Notes under the pieces: generated by a model | What the model saw: the letters and a program-made list of their open reading frames with translations, nothing else | Told to the model about the DNA's origin: nothing | Database searches by the model: none | Source: Quillaja saponaria | Taxonomy: Eukaryota; Streptophyta; Magnoliopsida; Fabales; Quillajaceae | Assembly (NCBI GenBank): GCA_029379385.1 | Contig: CM055615.1 | Span: 5,580,001 to 5,644,000, forward strand | Direction of reading: 5' to 3' | DNA: 64,000 nt | Program-made: the position numbers and the translations under genes | Shown here: positions 11,920 through 24,891 of the stretch, piece after piece | Layout: each line of letters begins with the position of its first letter | Position numbering within the stretch: position 1 is the stretch's first letter

Positions 11920-14430
11920 TTCTATATGTATTACGTCCAAATTTGTCAATAATGAGATAAGGGCCAATAGATCTAACATGCAATTTCTTAAAAGAGGTGT
12001 AGTGTATACGTTTAAGAGCGAACGTGAACCCTAACGAGATCACCTACCTTAAATTATTTATAGTCCTATGACGCACATTAACTGCAAGTTTATAATCAAT
12101 CGAGCTCATTGTAATTTTTTTACAAATCTTAGCAGATAAATCATGAATGTGTAGTAATTGATGTAGCATGTAAAGAAACACAAGTATTAGGGGCCAAAGG
12201 AATAAAATCAACAAGAGTGCGGGGTTTATAACCATAGATACACTTTAAATGACTCTTTCCCGTAAACCTATTAACAGAGTTATTATATACAAACTCAATA
12301 GTAGAAAGCACTAAATCATAGTTACCGAATTTTTCTCCCACAACACACATGAGAAGATCACTCAAACTACAATTAATAACCTTAGTTTGATAGTCAGTCT
12401 TTGAGTGGAAGGCACATGAGAATTTCAACCTAATATCACATAACTTACATATGTCTTCTAAAAGTAACTCATGAACTTAACATCCCTATCGGACACTATG
12501 GTAGAAGGCAGGCAATGCAATTTGCGAACTTCCCTAAAGAATATTTTATCTATGTGAGATGCATCAGCTATCTTAGAACATGGGATAATGGCCATCTTAG
12601 AGAACCTGTCAACTATGACAAAGACAGTATCATGTCCTCTAGTAGTTCAGGGTAGCCTTAAGACAAAATTTATACTCAAGACTTGCAAGGCTGATATGCT
12701 AAAGGGAGAAGGGAATATAGGCCAGTGTTATGCTTCTTAGTTTTCTCTAATTTACACATGTGACATTGAGAAACAATTCTAGCAATCTTCAAATAAGGCC
12801 AATAGAATTTCTCCTCTAATAAGGCTAGAGTCTTAACCTAAATGACATAGTAAACCACCAGTATGCATCTCTCAAACTAACAAATCTCTAAGTGAAGTGC
12901 AGAGAATATATAGTCGAGTATATAGAAATAGGTAGCCATCATAGATGGAGAAGTCAACATACTCCCTACAGCTACAATCACTTACCTCCTAAAAAGTCAA
13001 ACTAAAATCTTGGCAAGTATAATACTCTTCCTTGAGCTTATCAAACCCAACAACTCATGTGCTTAAGACATTAAGGACAACAACTACCCAACTCAAGCCA
13101 TCAATGACCTTATTCTCCACCCCAGATTTGTTTTTCAGGACAAAGATATACTTGTTCAAAAACTCAACCCACCTAGCATGCTTACACTTTAGAGTTTTTT
13201 GGAATTGTAGGAATCGTAACGTCTGATGGTCAACATATAGTACAAATTGTTGAGATAGCAAGTAATACCTCTAATTAAAAAGAGATTGCACCAGATCATA
13301 CAACTTCTTGTCAAAGGTGGAGTATCTCTGCTTATCATCTGAAAATTTCTCACTAAAAAAGGCTATAGGATGTCCTTCTTAACTTAACAATCCACATATG
13401 CCTAGTCCAGAAGCATCACAAAGCAACTTTGAACACTTTGTGAAAATCAGGGTGTCTAAGGACAGATGCTTCAATCAATTTTTGCTTGAAAATGGAAAAA
13501 GCTCTGGTAGTTGCAAGGGTCCATTTAATTTCTCCATTTTTTAAGCACTCAATTATAGGAGTAGTAAAGGTGCTAAAAGCCCAACTCTTAGGAAGAAGCT
13601 AAACCTTGGAAAATGCAAAGTTCTATGATGGTCTTAGGTTCAAGCCATTTATATATCTAAGTTTCTCTAGGTTATCTGCTATGCTTTCTGCAAAAACGAC
13701 AAAACCTAAGAAAAGCAAACTAGATTGCATAAAACTAGACTTTTTATAGTTAGCATAAAAAAAAAAAATTCTCCCTAAGAATAACAAACAGACTGTGGAT
13801 GTAAGCTAAATGCTCATTCTTAAACTTGTTATGGACCAGGATGTCATCAAATATACCACAAGAAATTTACCAATAAAAGGCTTAAGAATGTGGGTCATAT
13901 TCACATGAAAGTACTGGAGGCATTGGACAATCCAAAGGACATGACTAGGCACTCAAATAGTCCATCTTGTGACTTAAAAGGCTATTTTTCCACTTTTCAT
14001 ATAGCCTAATACAGAGCTAATGATAACCACTGTGCAAATCGATTTTAGGGTACCAATTAGACCTAGCTAACATATCTAACATATCTTCGAGCCTAGGCAT
14101 TAGAAACATATACTTGATACTAATCTTGTTGATGGCTCTACTATCGACACACATCTATAAGTTTGATCTTTTTTTAGGGTTAAGAGAACAGGAACAACAA
14201 ACGACCTAAGACTATATCGAACTTTACCCTTATCCAATAGCTCAATGACTTGCCTGATAAACTCCTTACATTCCTTAGGGTTCAATCGATAATGGGGAAA
14301 GTTAGGCAATTGAGACCCTGGGACTAAAATTATGGCATGTTGGATATCTCTCATTGGGGGAAGTTCATCAGGACGCTCCTTTGGTATGACATCAGGGAAT
14401 GCTGATGACTCTCTAAAAAAGAGTTATTTC
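11920..14430 (-). pseudogene. Ty3/gypsy pol remnant 1 (RT to integrase)
   Basis: Minus-strand fragments appear in correct pol order. The RT N-terminus lies at 14354-14100 (MRDIQHAIILVPGSQLPNFP, then PHYRLNPKE). RNase H lies at 13261-13055 (FVLYVDHQTLRF, KHARWVEFL, GVENKVIDGLS). The integrase C-terminal part lies at 12428-12141 (FVYNNSVNRFTGKSH). A degraded integrase tail continues to about 11920. Stops and frameshifts separate the blocks, so the copy cannot make a polyprotein. Clade below gypsy is not assigned. Confidence 0.82.
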
Positions 14431-14479
14431 ACTACCTTTAGAAGTACTAAAGTATGCTAAATTCTTGAGTTTAGAATTA

Positions 14480-15221
14480 TAATTCAATTAAAATTATTGT
14501 TTTTAAGTTAAGTTACGTTTGTTTAGGATTTTATTATTGAAGTGTGCTTATTTTTTAATTGTTTACTTTATTTTAAATTTGTTAAAGCAATGACCTAGTT
14601 CGACATAAAGATGAAATTTAACTTGACGACAGTGCCACAGTGCTAAGCATTTGGGCATCACAGCATTGAAAGAGCTAAAAGAGTCCCAGTTTACCCTTGA
14701 GCACGGCGTCGCAGTGGTATAACTTCAGTGCCGTGGTGGTGGAATTCTAGGAATTCGAGCACAAAGTCAAAGATTGTGGCACTGCAAGAAGGACATTGGT
14801 TATCTTTCAAAATTTCAGAGAACTTGGCATAGCAGTGCTAGGAAATTTAGCCCTGTTACACCTATGCGGTAAAGTAGAAGCTTGTTTTCTTTGAATTAGG
14901 AGGAAAAGGCCTATAAGAAAGGGGTGAATGCTGGGTTTGAAGAACACATGAGAGCAAGCAATATTGGAGATTCTAAGTAGTTCTAGAAGACTTGAAGCCG
15001 TGACAATTTCTAATTTTCTTCTTCCCTTCTTACTTTCTAATTTTACTTATAATGACAATTATGTTTTTGTTTTCTATAGTTAATATGTAGTAGCTTCTTT
15101 TCTAGGGTTACAATTGAACTCAACATGTAGCCTATATACTCTTTGCTTGTAGTTATTCTATGCATTGGCTTTCAAATTATTTGGTTTTCAAATTGTTGGT
15201 TTTCAACATGTAGCCTATATA
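14480..15221 (+). repeat. LTR-like block, family X, copy 3
   Basis: This segment aligns by eye with the block at the window start. It shares the CAGTGC/GCACTG-rich stretch, a TATAA-like box near 14913, and ACAATTGAACTCAACATGTA at 15111-15130. It is oriented opposite to the coding strand of the pol fragments on both sides, so it is not a simple LTR of either. Confidence 0.55.
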
Positions 15222-16309
15222 CTGTTACCTTTGGGGGCTAGATTATTATGTGTCATTATATTTGTATTTAAATAAATGTTCAAGTGCAATGTTTTAGTAA
15301 GTTATTTGAATTATGCTTGTTTAAAAATTTTTTGTGGTTGATAAGGGCTAACAAGTTGAGATTTTTTTGAAAAATGATTTTTATTTCGGGAACTGAGATC
15401 CAAATACACCTAGGATATTCTGATTTGAAATTCTAAGATATTCTGGTTTTGAGAAATTTTTTTTTTTTTTTCCCTAATTTGAGTGCTCAGTCCCGATAGG
15501 ATGGATTATGTATGGAAATTAATCTATTATGCGGGCGCGTAAATGCTCAGTGGGGGGTGGTATTGTTGTGCGAGGCTGTGTTACTTGTTGGCACTTTGTT
15601 TGCTTATATATTCTAATTGTGTTGCTTAAAATTTTGAACTTTGGATATATGGCTCGATATATATATGTTGTGAATCGTGGCTTTATGAGACTTACAATTA
15701 CATGAGTGTGCTATTAATTTAAGATATGAATATTGTTACTTGAAATTAAATGATAACATATCTGCTTTGAGTGATGCTAGTACCCTTTGGGTATGTTTTC
15801 CACTCACAGCTCACCCCTCTTTTGTGGATATTTTTTTTAGTAACAGAACCTTAAAGGAAGTTAACCGCTGATACGGGGTTTGTTGAGAATTTGATAACAA
15901 GGTATTCTTCGGAATCTCATACTTGAAGGGAATGATGAAAGTTTGCAGTCACATTAAAATTGTGGGGTGTCTAATTTTGTATGATGCAATAGTCTAGTAT
16001 TTGTCTTATTTATGATGTGGATGGAGCGGAGCTCCTTGTTCTCTTTGTACTGTTGTTGTGTAAGAACAAGAGTTTATAAGTTTGTATTTTAAGACATGTT
16101 CCATATTGCAGAGATCCTCTGCCAAATTTTTTCATAAGTTGTGATTTGTTTCAGTTAACGAACTTTTACTGTTAACTTTTATTTTATCAATTTTTAGTTT
16201 TATTTATTGGTTGGTCAAAAGTCATAGTTGTTTCTTTGTTTTGAAGTCAGGGTTACGGAGGTTTGATTACCATTCTTCTAGCAGTCATGCCTCCGTGAAG
16301 GGTGTGACA
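15222..16309 (-). repeat. Large noncoding LTR-like repeat, copy A
   Basis: Read on the minus strand it starts TGTCACACCC at 16309 and shares long similarity with copy B (ends 51832) and copy C (starts 52110). Shared landmarks include a phrase with bases for CAGTCCCGATAGGATGGATT on the plus strand and a GTTACCTTTG boundary. It has no coding capacity. The TG terminus abuts a gypsy pol frame, which suggests an insertion, truncated at its other end. Confidence 0.6.
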
Positions 16310-18180
16310 CATAATGTATAAAGAAACATTATTGATAGGTTGAGTAGGTGGCATTCTATAAGCTGCCAAATTTGGTAAAGAAACACCAGGTACCAAGTCA
16401 ATAGCATGTTGAATGCTCTTTATGGGTGACAAACTTGGTGGTATATCGCTTCCAATCTGGTCATTCTTCACAACTTTGCTTAGCAAGGCATACACCACAC
16501 ATGTTTCTTTGCATTCTAATTCAAAATTTTCAGCAGCTAAAATAAAGAGCTATTGATTCAGCTGCCACCAGAAGGATTAGCAATTGTTTTTATGTCTTCC
16601 AAAATATGCAAGGTGTACTTCTTATTACCTCTAAAAAAAATGACGTATGATGCTCCATTTCATAATCATACAACCAAGGTCTACCCACAAGAATATGACC
16701 AACATCCATAGGCACAATATCACATAAAGCTTCATAAACCAGATTATTTCCCATGACAAACTTAATCAAACATCGAGATGTGACAGGTATTTCTTTGCCT
16801 CTTTTAAGCTAGCAATTTTTGTAGAGATAAGGATGTCTCTTAATAGGTAATTTTAGCTTCTCTACTGCCTTATTCAAAATAAGATTCTCCATGCTACCCC
16901 CATCTACATCTAATCACACACGTTACCACCACAATGAATTTTAGTTCGGAAAATGCTATAATCCCTCCAATCTTCCTTTTCACCTTCAATAGTTATTGTC
17001 ATTACTCTACGAACTACCAAATATTCTCCTTGAAGTGGATACACGTCTACTTCTTCACTTTCTTTGACACACTCATCATAAATAGGTTCTAATATATCAC
17101 CCCCTTGTTCTTTTAACTCAATTAGGTTCACCCTTTGCTCTAGACAAGCATAAGAACTATGACCCCTTTCTCCACAAGCGAAACAATGAATTTGTGAGCT
17201 GCTACCAGCCTTAGAAGCATTAGGTCCAAAATTGTTTCCGACCACAAACCTCACTAAGGTCTTCCCTTTTTCACTGCTCTCAATATTGTTTATGTTTCCA
17301 CTACCACTACAATTCACAACAGAAGTCTCACAACTATTTTTAAAGGTTTTTTAGTAAGTTTTAACATTCCAAACAGCTCTAGCTCCCTTTTGTGCTACTC
17401 CAACAATTCTTCTGGAAAAAGGCCTCCTTGCACTAGCCATACTCGTTTTTCATCCATCAAAGCATGTTGACATGCATCTTCAATGTTAAATAAGCACAAC
17501 ACTCTCATCTCATCCCTAACAGATTGATTCAAACCCTCAAAAATAACGAGATGACATCTGCTCATTACTTTCATTCAACCCAAGCTATATTGATAGGTTG
17601 TAAAATTCAGTACTATATTCCTTTACCAACATACCTCTTTGTTTCAATGATGGAACTTCTCATACATTTCCATCACATAATCAACTAGCAAAAACAGCTT
17701 CTACATCTTTGCTGTCATGTGTTCTCAAATGCTGATTTTTGGTTTCCCTTGTCATGCACGTTGCTCTTCAACTTTCTTCCACCATTAAAGTGCAATGCCC
17801 TCCAATTTAAGCTTCACAAACAACACCTTCCTATTTTCCACCATGGGTTTTTATTTAAAATAATTCTCTAAGCTAGCTTCCTAATCCAAATAATCCTCCA
17901 CATTCATCCATGAAAATCTGCAACTTCAATTTTTAATTACACACCTATTTAATTCAAGGCCATGCACAAACCGCTCCTCCAATCCATCTCTTACCACATG
18001 GTTTGCAGGTCCAACATCATGAAAAGGGTTTTTGTCTTCTCTATAATCAATTTCATCCTCAAGACTGCCTTCTGGTATGTCTAAAGGGTTGTGGTCACCT
18101 TTCAAAATCTCCATTAGGTTCCCATAACCCATCACAGTAAGGAACGAACATTCCGCGACCATTCTCTAATCTCACGTCTC
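16310..18180 (-). pseudogene. Ty3/gypsy gag-PR-RT remnant 2
   Basis: Minus-strand order is gag then pol. A gag fragment lies at 18162-17926. A CCHC zinc knuckle CFACGERGHSSYAC lies within 17317-16910 and is followed by a retropepsin-like region (KIHCGGNVCD). An RT N-terminus lies at 16498-16310 (SIQHAIDLVPGVSLPNLAAY). Because this repeats the same RT segment as remnant 1, the two come from different elements. Frames are broken and the element is cut at 16309 by repeat copy A. Confidence 0.8.
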
Positions 18181-20069
18181 ATCTCACTTGTATCTGTTTG
18201 TTAACCCTAATTTCTTCTTCCTTAACCTCTACCATATCCAACCTGGCTCTCATACCAGATTTAGGGTAGCTTAGGAAGAAAAAAAAGCAATAGAACAACA
18301 TAATTAAAACTAGAAACAAGTAGGGAAGGAGTTGGAACTGGATAATGGGCTTAGGGTTTACGAAAATCTCTAGTTTCTGAAATTTGTTGATAAAAATAAA
18401 TAAATAATAAAAAACAATACCACCACTTTAAATTTGGATTACAATGTTACAACAAAAACTTTCAATGTCACCCCTAGATTAAATTCTTAAAGAAGACTTC
18501 TAATCTTAGCCATTCAATATATTTTGACAGTCACATGCGAGGCACAATGTAAAATAAAAACTAAAATAATAAATAAACTGCATCAAAAAGGCACCACTCC
18601 TCTTTTGCTCCAGAGTATCAAAAAAGAAACCCATCCAGTAAAAAAAAAAAACCTTTTTTGATTGGATGGGAATGAACGTAGAAATACCAAGTCATCCCAT
18701 ATCCAATTTGGAACTTTGGTTCTTCTCAAAGTTGTTGATATTTTATAATGCATATATGAGTAAACGTCATGCCGATCAAATTACTTATTTTCGAATTTAA
18801 TGCAAAAAAAAAAATAATTGGTTAGTTAAAATAAAAACATGACTGAAAAGAAAAAAAGAGATATTTTTGTACCATCGAATGAAAAAAAACTTATTGAATT
18901 AGAGACTCGAAATCAAGAAAAAACAGAATACGCAGTTTGAAGCATATCTTGAATCAACTCTCAAACCAAGAAAACAATGTTGTCCTTAAGATTATGACAG
19001 ATCGGACAAGAAAAGGGATAGAAATAAAAATAAATACAAGAACAACACGGAAGCAGAACTTGAGTTCTTCCTAAGAAGGTATTTGCGTTTTCAATTGAGA
19101 TGGGCCTTCGACAATACTGTCTCAAACCGTTTCAGTTAATGAAAGGATGAAATATTACAACCCTGGATTACATGGTTATTTCTTATGCTACCAATTTAAG
19201 CTTTTAAGAATATATCAATGAATAGGTTGACCAAGGAAAAATTTACAGAAGCTCTACATGAATCATGTACTGTATAAATTTTGATTATGAAGTAATACTA
19301 CACAATATACAAAACTCAGGCATGAAGCATATAAGAACATTTAGAGCTGAGATTTGTGAGCAGCACTCATCCAATATAATTTTAATTGACAGATCCACAG
19401 TCTCCCTCCATTTTCTGGACCTCCGCACTTGAAAGAAAATTATATCTAAAAAGAACGTCTTTGCTATCCTTTTGTTACTCTTTTTCCCCAAAACTTTCTT
19501 CCTCATCATTTAGCCAGTGACAGCTTGTACAAAACCACTAACATCCAAATGGGACTGGAATCCCAGTATACATCTCAAAAGACATCTTAAATTTTCAACT
19601 ATCTTCAAATCACAATGTACGTTTTCATACCTGCAGAAAGGAAAAGAAAAGAAACAGAAAAACTAGAAACTTATAACCCTTCAACTTGTTCAATCAAATA
19701 TTCAGCCCTCAACTTACTGTCACTGTTACCAACTCGTACAAGTACCAGTTTGAATAGAAGAATGAAATGAATACTCAATGTTCCATGATTTACATTTCGA
19801 ATATGACAAATTTTACAAGGTAAAGACAAACACAATGGGGATCAAATGCATAGATATCTACAACACTATAATTTGGTGGCTAAATATGTGGTTTCATTAT
19901 GATATGATACGCACAAAATCTGGCCTAAGCATCTAACAGTTACCCGGTAAAAAAACTGATCTTCCAGCATACTTTTCCTACCTCTTTTTGTCCATTGTAA
20001 TTGAGTCTCAGTTTAGTGTGGATGCAATAAGTGACCGAGGAAAGTCAAAAAGCAGAATGATCACTAATT
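18181..20069. other. Intergenic, downstream of VPS3
   Basis: No gene or transposon with recognisable coding was seen. The part nearest 20133 should contain the VPS3 3' UTR; its end is undetermined. The rest is AT-rich with several A tracts. Confidence 0.6.
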
Positions 20070-20144
20070 TCAAAACTGCAACATCTTTATCTGGATCATC
20101 GGGTCAGTCAAAACTGCAACATCTTTATCTGGATCATCGGGTCA
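20070..20144. repeat. 38-bp tandem duplication across the VPS3 stop codon
   Basis: Two adjacent copies begin TCAAAACTGCAACATCTTTA at 20070 and 20108 and are identical over about 37 bases. The stop codon (complement at 20134-20136) lies in one copy, so the last two sense codons and the stop occur again in the 3' UTR. No mismatches were seen, implying a recent event. Confidence 0.92.
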
Positions 20145-23100
20145 CAAGCCAACCTGGTTTAATTAGGACGTCATCCCTGAAGTTGCGGCCTGAGACAGAT
20201 ACTGACTCGCCCTGACGACGATAACACTGCATAAGAAAAGATATAGGTTTAATACAATCCAACTCAAGTATGCCAAGACAAATAATTTGGGATACCACCC
20301 TAACTATAAACCCCTACAATTGGCTTAAATGCATAACATTTGAATATTTGATGCAATTTGTATTCAGAACAATAACTAATCATGACCTTGTAACAATTGG
20401 TCCCACAAAAAGAATGTGATACTTCAAAAATTAAGCACAATTTATATCTAAACCTAGTCCCCCTATTAAGCCAAACATTAAGGAAATACTTTCATCTTCA
20501 TCCTTTGTGGAAATATGGGGAATACTTAAATTTTCAATATTAAAAAAGTATGCATGTTCACAGTCAATAAGAAGAATTGATCATTACCAATTTGGTTTTG
20601 ACTTGGAAATTTATATATATATATTTTTCCCTTGGATATTGGGAGCTGATTTTACTGCTTGGTTTCTTATAGTATTAGGCTCTTTTCTTTCCTTCTTGCA
20701 CCTTTCGGCTCCCTGGTAAGTGGTTTTGTTGTACTTCTTTTAGGTGGAGATATCTGTGTGTGGGCTATTTTTTGTTGTTTTGGTTAGTGTTTTCTCTCTG
20801 ATGTACCAACCTTGCTAATACACCATAGTTTCTTAGTTTGGTATGAAAAGGAGAAGACTAGCCTGTTGCATTAGCAAAACCAAAATGTCCTACAAAACTA
20901 TTTTATTTTTTTCACCAGCTCAAAAGCTTTAGAATATAAGATTTAAAGTTTATTGAGACTACACTGTATAAGTCAATATTCACCCACCTTGTAACAAACA
21001 ATGGTATCATCAGGGTACATCGCAAACAGTTTAGTACCAAGGCGTGCATGACATGAATCGCAGAGGCTCTCATCATTGATCTGCACATGCCTTGATCTTT
21101 CTTCCAATCTTGACAATCTTGCATCAGTGTCAACAGCACGGGATAGATTATGCACAATCTGGAAAAAGTAACTTAAGTATAATTCAATAGTACAGCCATT
21201 TAATTTACCATACTTTATTTTAGGATAGTTCAAACAAATCCTATTAGCATACAGTACAAAAAACTGAGTTAACTCCCCTTGTCTCTCCACACCCCCCCCC
21301 CCCCCTCCCTCACCCAAAAAAAAAAAAGAAAAAATCCAATGCAGTCATCTGTACTGGGAGCCTACTCCAATTTAGACTAGGTCATATTCTGCAAAAACTT
21401 AACAATATTATAAATGTAACAGAATTCCAATTTGATTGAAGGGGTGGAAACAATTCTTAAGTGAAAGGAAGCTTCAAGTTTTATCTTCTTATTCAAATAT
21501 AAAAGGTTAAAATAGACACTGCAGTTAATATATTAATGATATCAAAATGTCACTCTGGAATCCCTTGTGACATGTCATCATAATATACTAATATTGAACG
21601 AGGATTATAGTGAAGCTTCCACTGGAAAAGGCAATAACAATGGACAAGCCCAAGATCAAGACCATGAATTTGTTATACGGGAGATCATTGTGGAAGTTTT
21701 AAACACTAATAATAGGGGAAACCTCCTTTCCGAAATAGAACTTACCTGTCCTTGACGATGATGATGAAGTCGAGCTCTTAACATTCTTAAAATCGTCTCA
21801 GAAGCAAGTTGGAGGGGCATATCAGGTGACAATTTCTGCAGTACAAGACCCAAGACCTTGGTAAAGCTGAAAACCTTAAAATTTCCAAGACCTAAGGGAA
21901 ACTAAACTAAATTAACATGATGAAAGAAAAGATACAGGTATACTCTTCCACGATGTCAAGATAAATCATGATAATTTCATGAGCAAACAAATTAGCGAGA
22001 GGAGAGGCAATGACGGATTTTTCATGCATTGTATCCCCCTTCATCCTAAGAAATTGTATTCCCACTGACATGAGGATTTTAATGGTAAGGGCAGGTCTAG
22101 AGACAGCAAGCTTTGTGTTGGGTTCCTCTTTATGCTAGAGTTGCAGATTTCAACTTCTGCCATTTTGATGTCTAAATTATAAAGCTGTAATTTTTCGACA
22201 GAAGGACATTAGGCAGTGTGGTTAAGTTGCGTTCTATAACCTATTGTTTGGGATTCCACACAATCTATTTTGGAACTATATCTCTACAAATCAATCCCCA
22301 ACAATTGCTAAAAGCTGGAAAGAAAAATGAAAATAACTTTAGTTTCTGTAGCTTAAATGGATAATAGTGAGTCAATGAAAGATAGAATATACAAAGAAGT
22401 TTTCCTAAATCCTAAACATATTCTGCAGTATACCCTCCTGATTACTATATACATAACTGATGAAGTTTCTGTAAGGGGGAAAAATAAAAAAGGCTGGCAA
22501 AATAACAAAAACTGGACAGAGATTCTTTTCAAAAAAAATAAATAAATAAGATTGGCTTGAGATAAGATGCTTAAATGGAGCCATACATTTAATACTTTCT
22601 AGACATAAGACATCATAGAGCTTACTTTCTCCGCTCCAATCCGATAAATTGTATCCAGTTCCTGACATGGCCTCCCTATGCCAGACTAATTCCCAAAATC
22701 AAAACATAAACCAGAGCGTGTAATACTGCAAACATTGTTTCTCAAGGTACAATGATTACAGACAGATCAACCGATATCTATAAAAAAAAAATTCATATCT
22801 GTAACGCATGTGGACTCATTAAACTGAACCCATCCCACTCACCTATTATTTCAAAATTCAAGTGCTTAGAATTATACGACTAATTTTTCCTAATTATTCG
22901 TAACATATAGACCTAGACATGAAAAACAGGATAAGAACAATTAACATATGTGAAGACTGAATAGTCCTCTTTCAATTTTACATCCTTTCTCTACAATATT
23001 GGGTCCAGCCAGCTATTTGGAGCAGATAAATAGAAGAATCTTGAACATTCAATAATTTTATCAGATATTGCCTTCCAGTATGTTTGTGGAAGAAAAACTT

Positions 23101-24891
23101 TCATACAAAAATTAATGAGATATTTTGTGTTTCCTTCATAGGAATATATAGAGATGATTTTAAGTCAGTCGAGAAACCCATAAATGATTCTCTACTTCCC
23201 CTCCCCTCTCTTCCCCAACTTGTCTCGAATTTTATATAACTCTTCTTCCCTGTTAGATAACAAAACCTAAATACATCCCATAATTGAGAAATGAGAACTG
23301 CAAATTTAGACTCCAGATAAACGCTCTCAACAATCCTCGAGGTAAACCCAATAACTGTGGTAGAAGTGGACCCAAATCAGTGACGAGTTGGAACTCAAGA
23401 CCTCTTCTTCTCAAGGCATGTTTCTTGCCAATTGAGCTAGACTTTGGTGCTTCCTCTTTAAATACTGGAGCAGAATTATTCATCATGAAGGTCTTGTACA
23501 GGAAAAGTATGGTACACAAAAACTCATGTAAAACATGCATGTAAAATATTAACTGCATTCTCCTACCTTGTTCTCTTAAAACTGTAGTTTAAGTTTTCTA
23601 ATTTTAACATGTACTAAGGCTAGAATCAAGTGTGGGCTTGTTTACTTGCAAGAAGAGATGAAAAGAGAGATTGGTACCTCTAGAACTTGCAAGGGGTCAA
23701 GAGATTCCCCATGATTATGAAGAAGGCGAACAGCAGCCTTAAACATTGGATCCTTACCATCTTGTGGATCCAAATACATATCAAGCAACCTGATGTCGTC
23801 ATAAATTGTAAACAGAAAAGGCAAATAGAATTTAAATTGATCTTGCAAACAACTTTCATATACACAAATTAGCAAGTTAATGGAGGTGAAAAGAAGGAAG
23901 CCAAACTGCATATAGGCATCTTCTCTGCCAATCTCAGCACAATATTGTTCAGCAGCTTCACTGTCTTCCAGCTTCCTGTGAGTCAAAGCATATGAATTGT
24001 AAATCAACCTATCCATTTCTGATTAATAACCATCTTTATAAATCATTTGCATCTTCTTCTCTTTTTTTTTTTTCTTTTTTTTTTTCCCTTTTTTGCTGGT
24101 AGAATAATCAATGCTAATAAACTAAAAGAAGAATGTAGAAAAAATAGCATCAACCCCATAATATTATTTATTTTTTGTAAAAGAAAACTTTTGGAGCAAG
24201 TCTCATGAGCAGATTTGACAGAGTTTTTCAACCATAAGTGTCAAACAGAAAATTTCAAATGGAAGAGATGTATGATCATAAAGAGAGACTTTCTAAATTA
24301 CTTGACTGCTCCACCAGCTTAGTTTCTGTCTCTTAAGAAATCAAAATCAATAATGTACATATCTAAAGCAATCAACTGATATAATGTAGGTATAATTCCA
24401 TACAGACAAACAGGGGAGGGACACAAGCAATGCAGATTCCAGAAATGACTGCATTTCCCAAGAAAAGGAATCCATAGAGGTAAAGGAGATGATAAGGCAG
24501 TCTCTGCAACTTGTTTCCTTGGACATCCAGCTTTTCTTCAGTTAACTATTTTCCTATTGTATATTGGAGTGACTTATTTTTCTATCTGTGTTGGTTCCCC
24601 TTGGTGCATTTCAAGTTCGTCATTATTTATCAAGACAAGCATAGAGATGAATAATGCATTCTCGACAAAGAAAGATAAAAAAGATATGTATGCATGTCTA
24701 CACAGATATACAAGCATACAACATGAAAACGTAAGCAGGAATGTGCACACACCCATACATGTCCACCTACGTACAGGCAAACCCATCAGAAGTTGTGAGC
24801 ATATAATATGGAGAAAATAGAAATTTAAAGCTTACAAGGCCAAAATTTGGAGGACCAAAGCCTCTTGCCCCAGTTTTCTGTAAAGAATAGC
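20134..24891 (-). CDS. VPS3: VPS3 exons 9-14, clathrin-repeat and zinc-finger end
   Basis: Exons 24891-24836, 23975-23907, 23789-23678, 21835-21746, 21158-20988 and 20226-20134 encode residues 822-1017. Segments include AILYRKLGQEALVLQILA, LLDMYLDPQDGKDPMFKAA and KLSPDMPLQLASETILRMLR. The zinc finger has Cys 963, 966, 985 and 988, split across exons 13 and 14. The donor after exon 10 reads ATGCA|GTTTGG. The protein ends KPGWLVTR. Confidence 0.93.
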
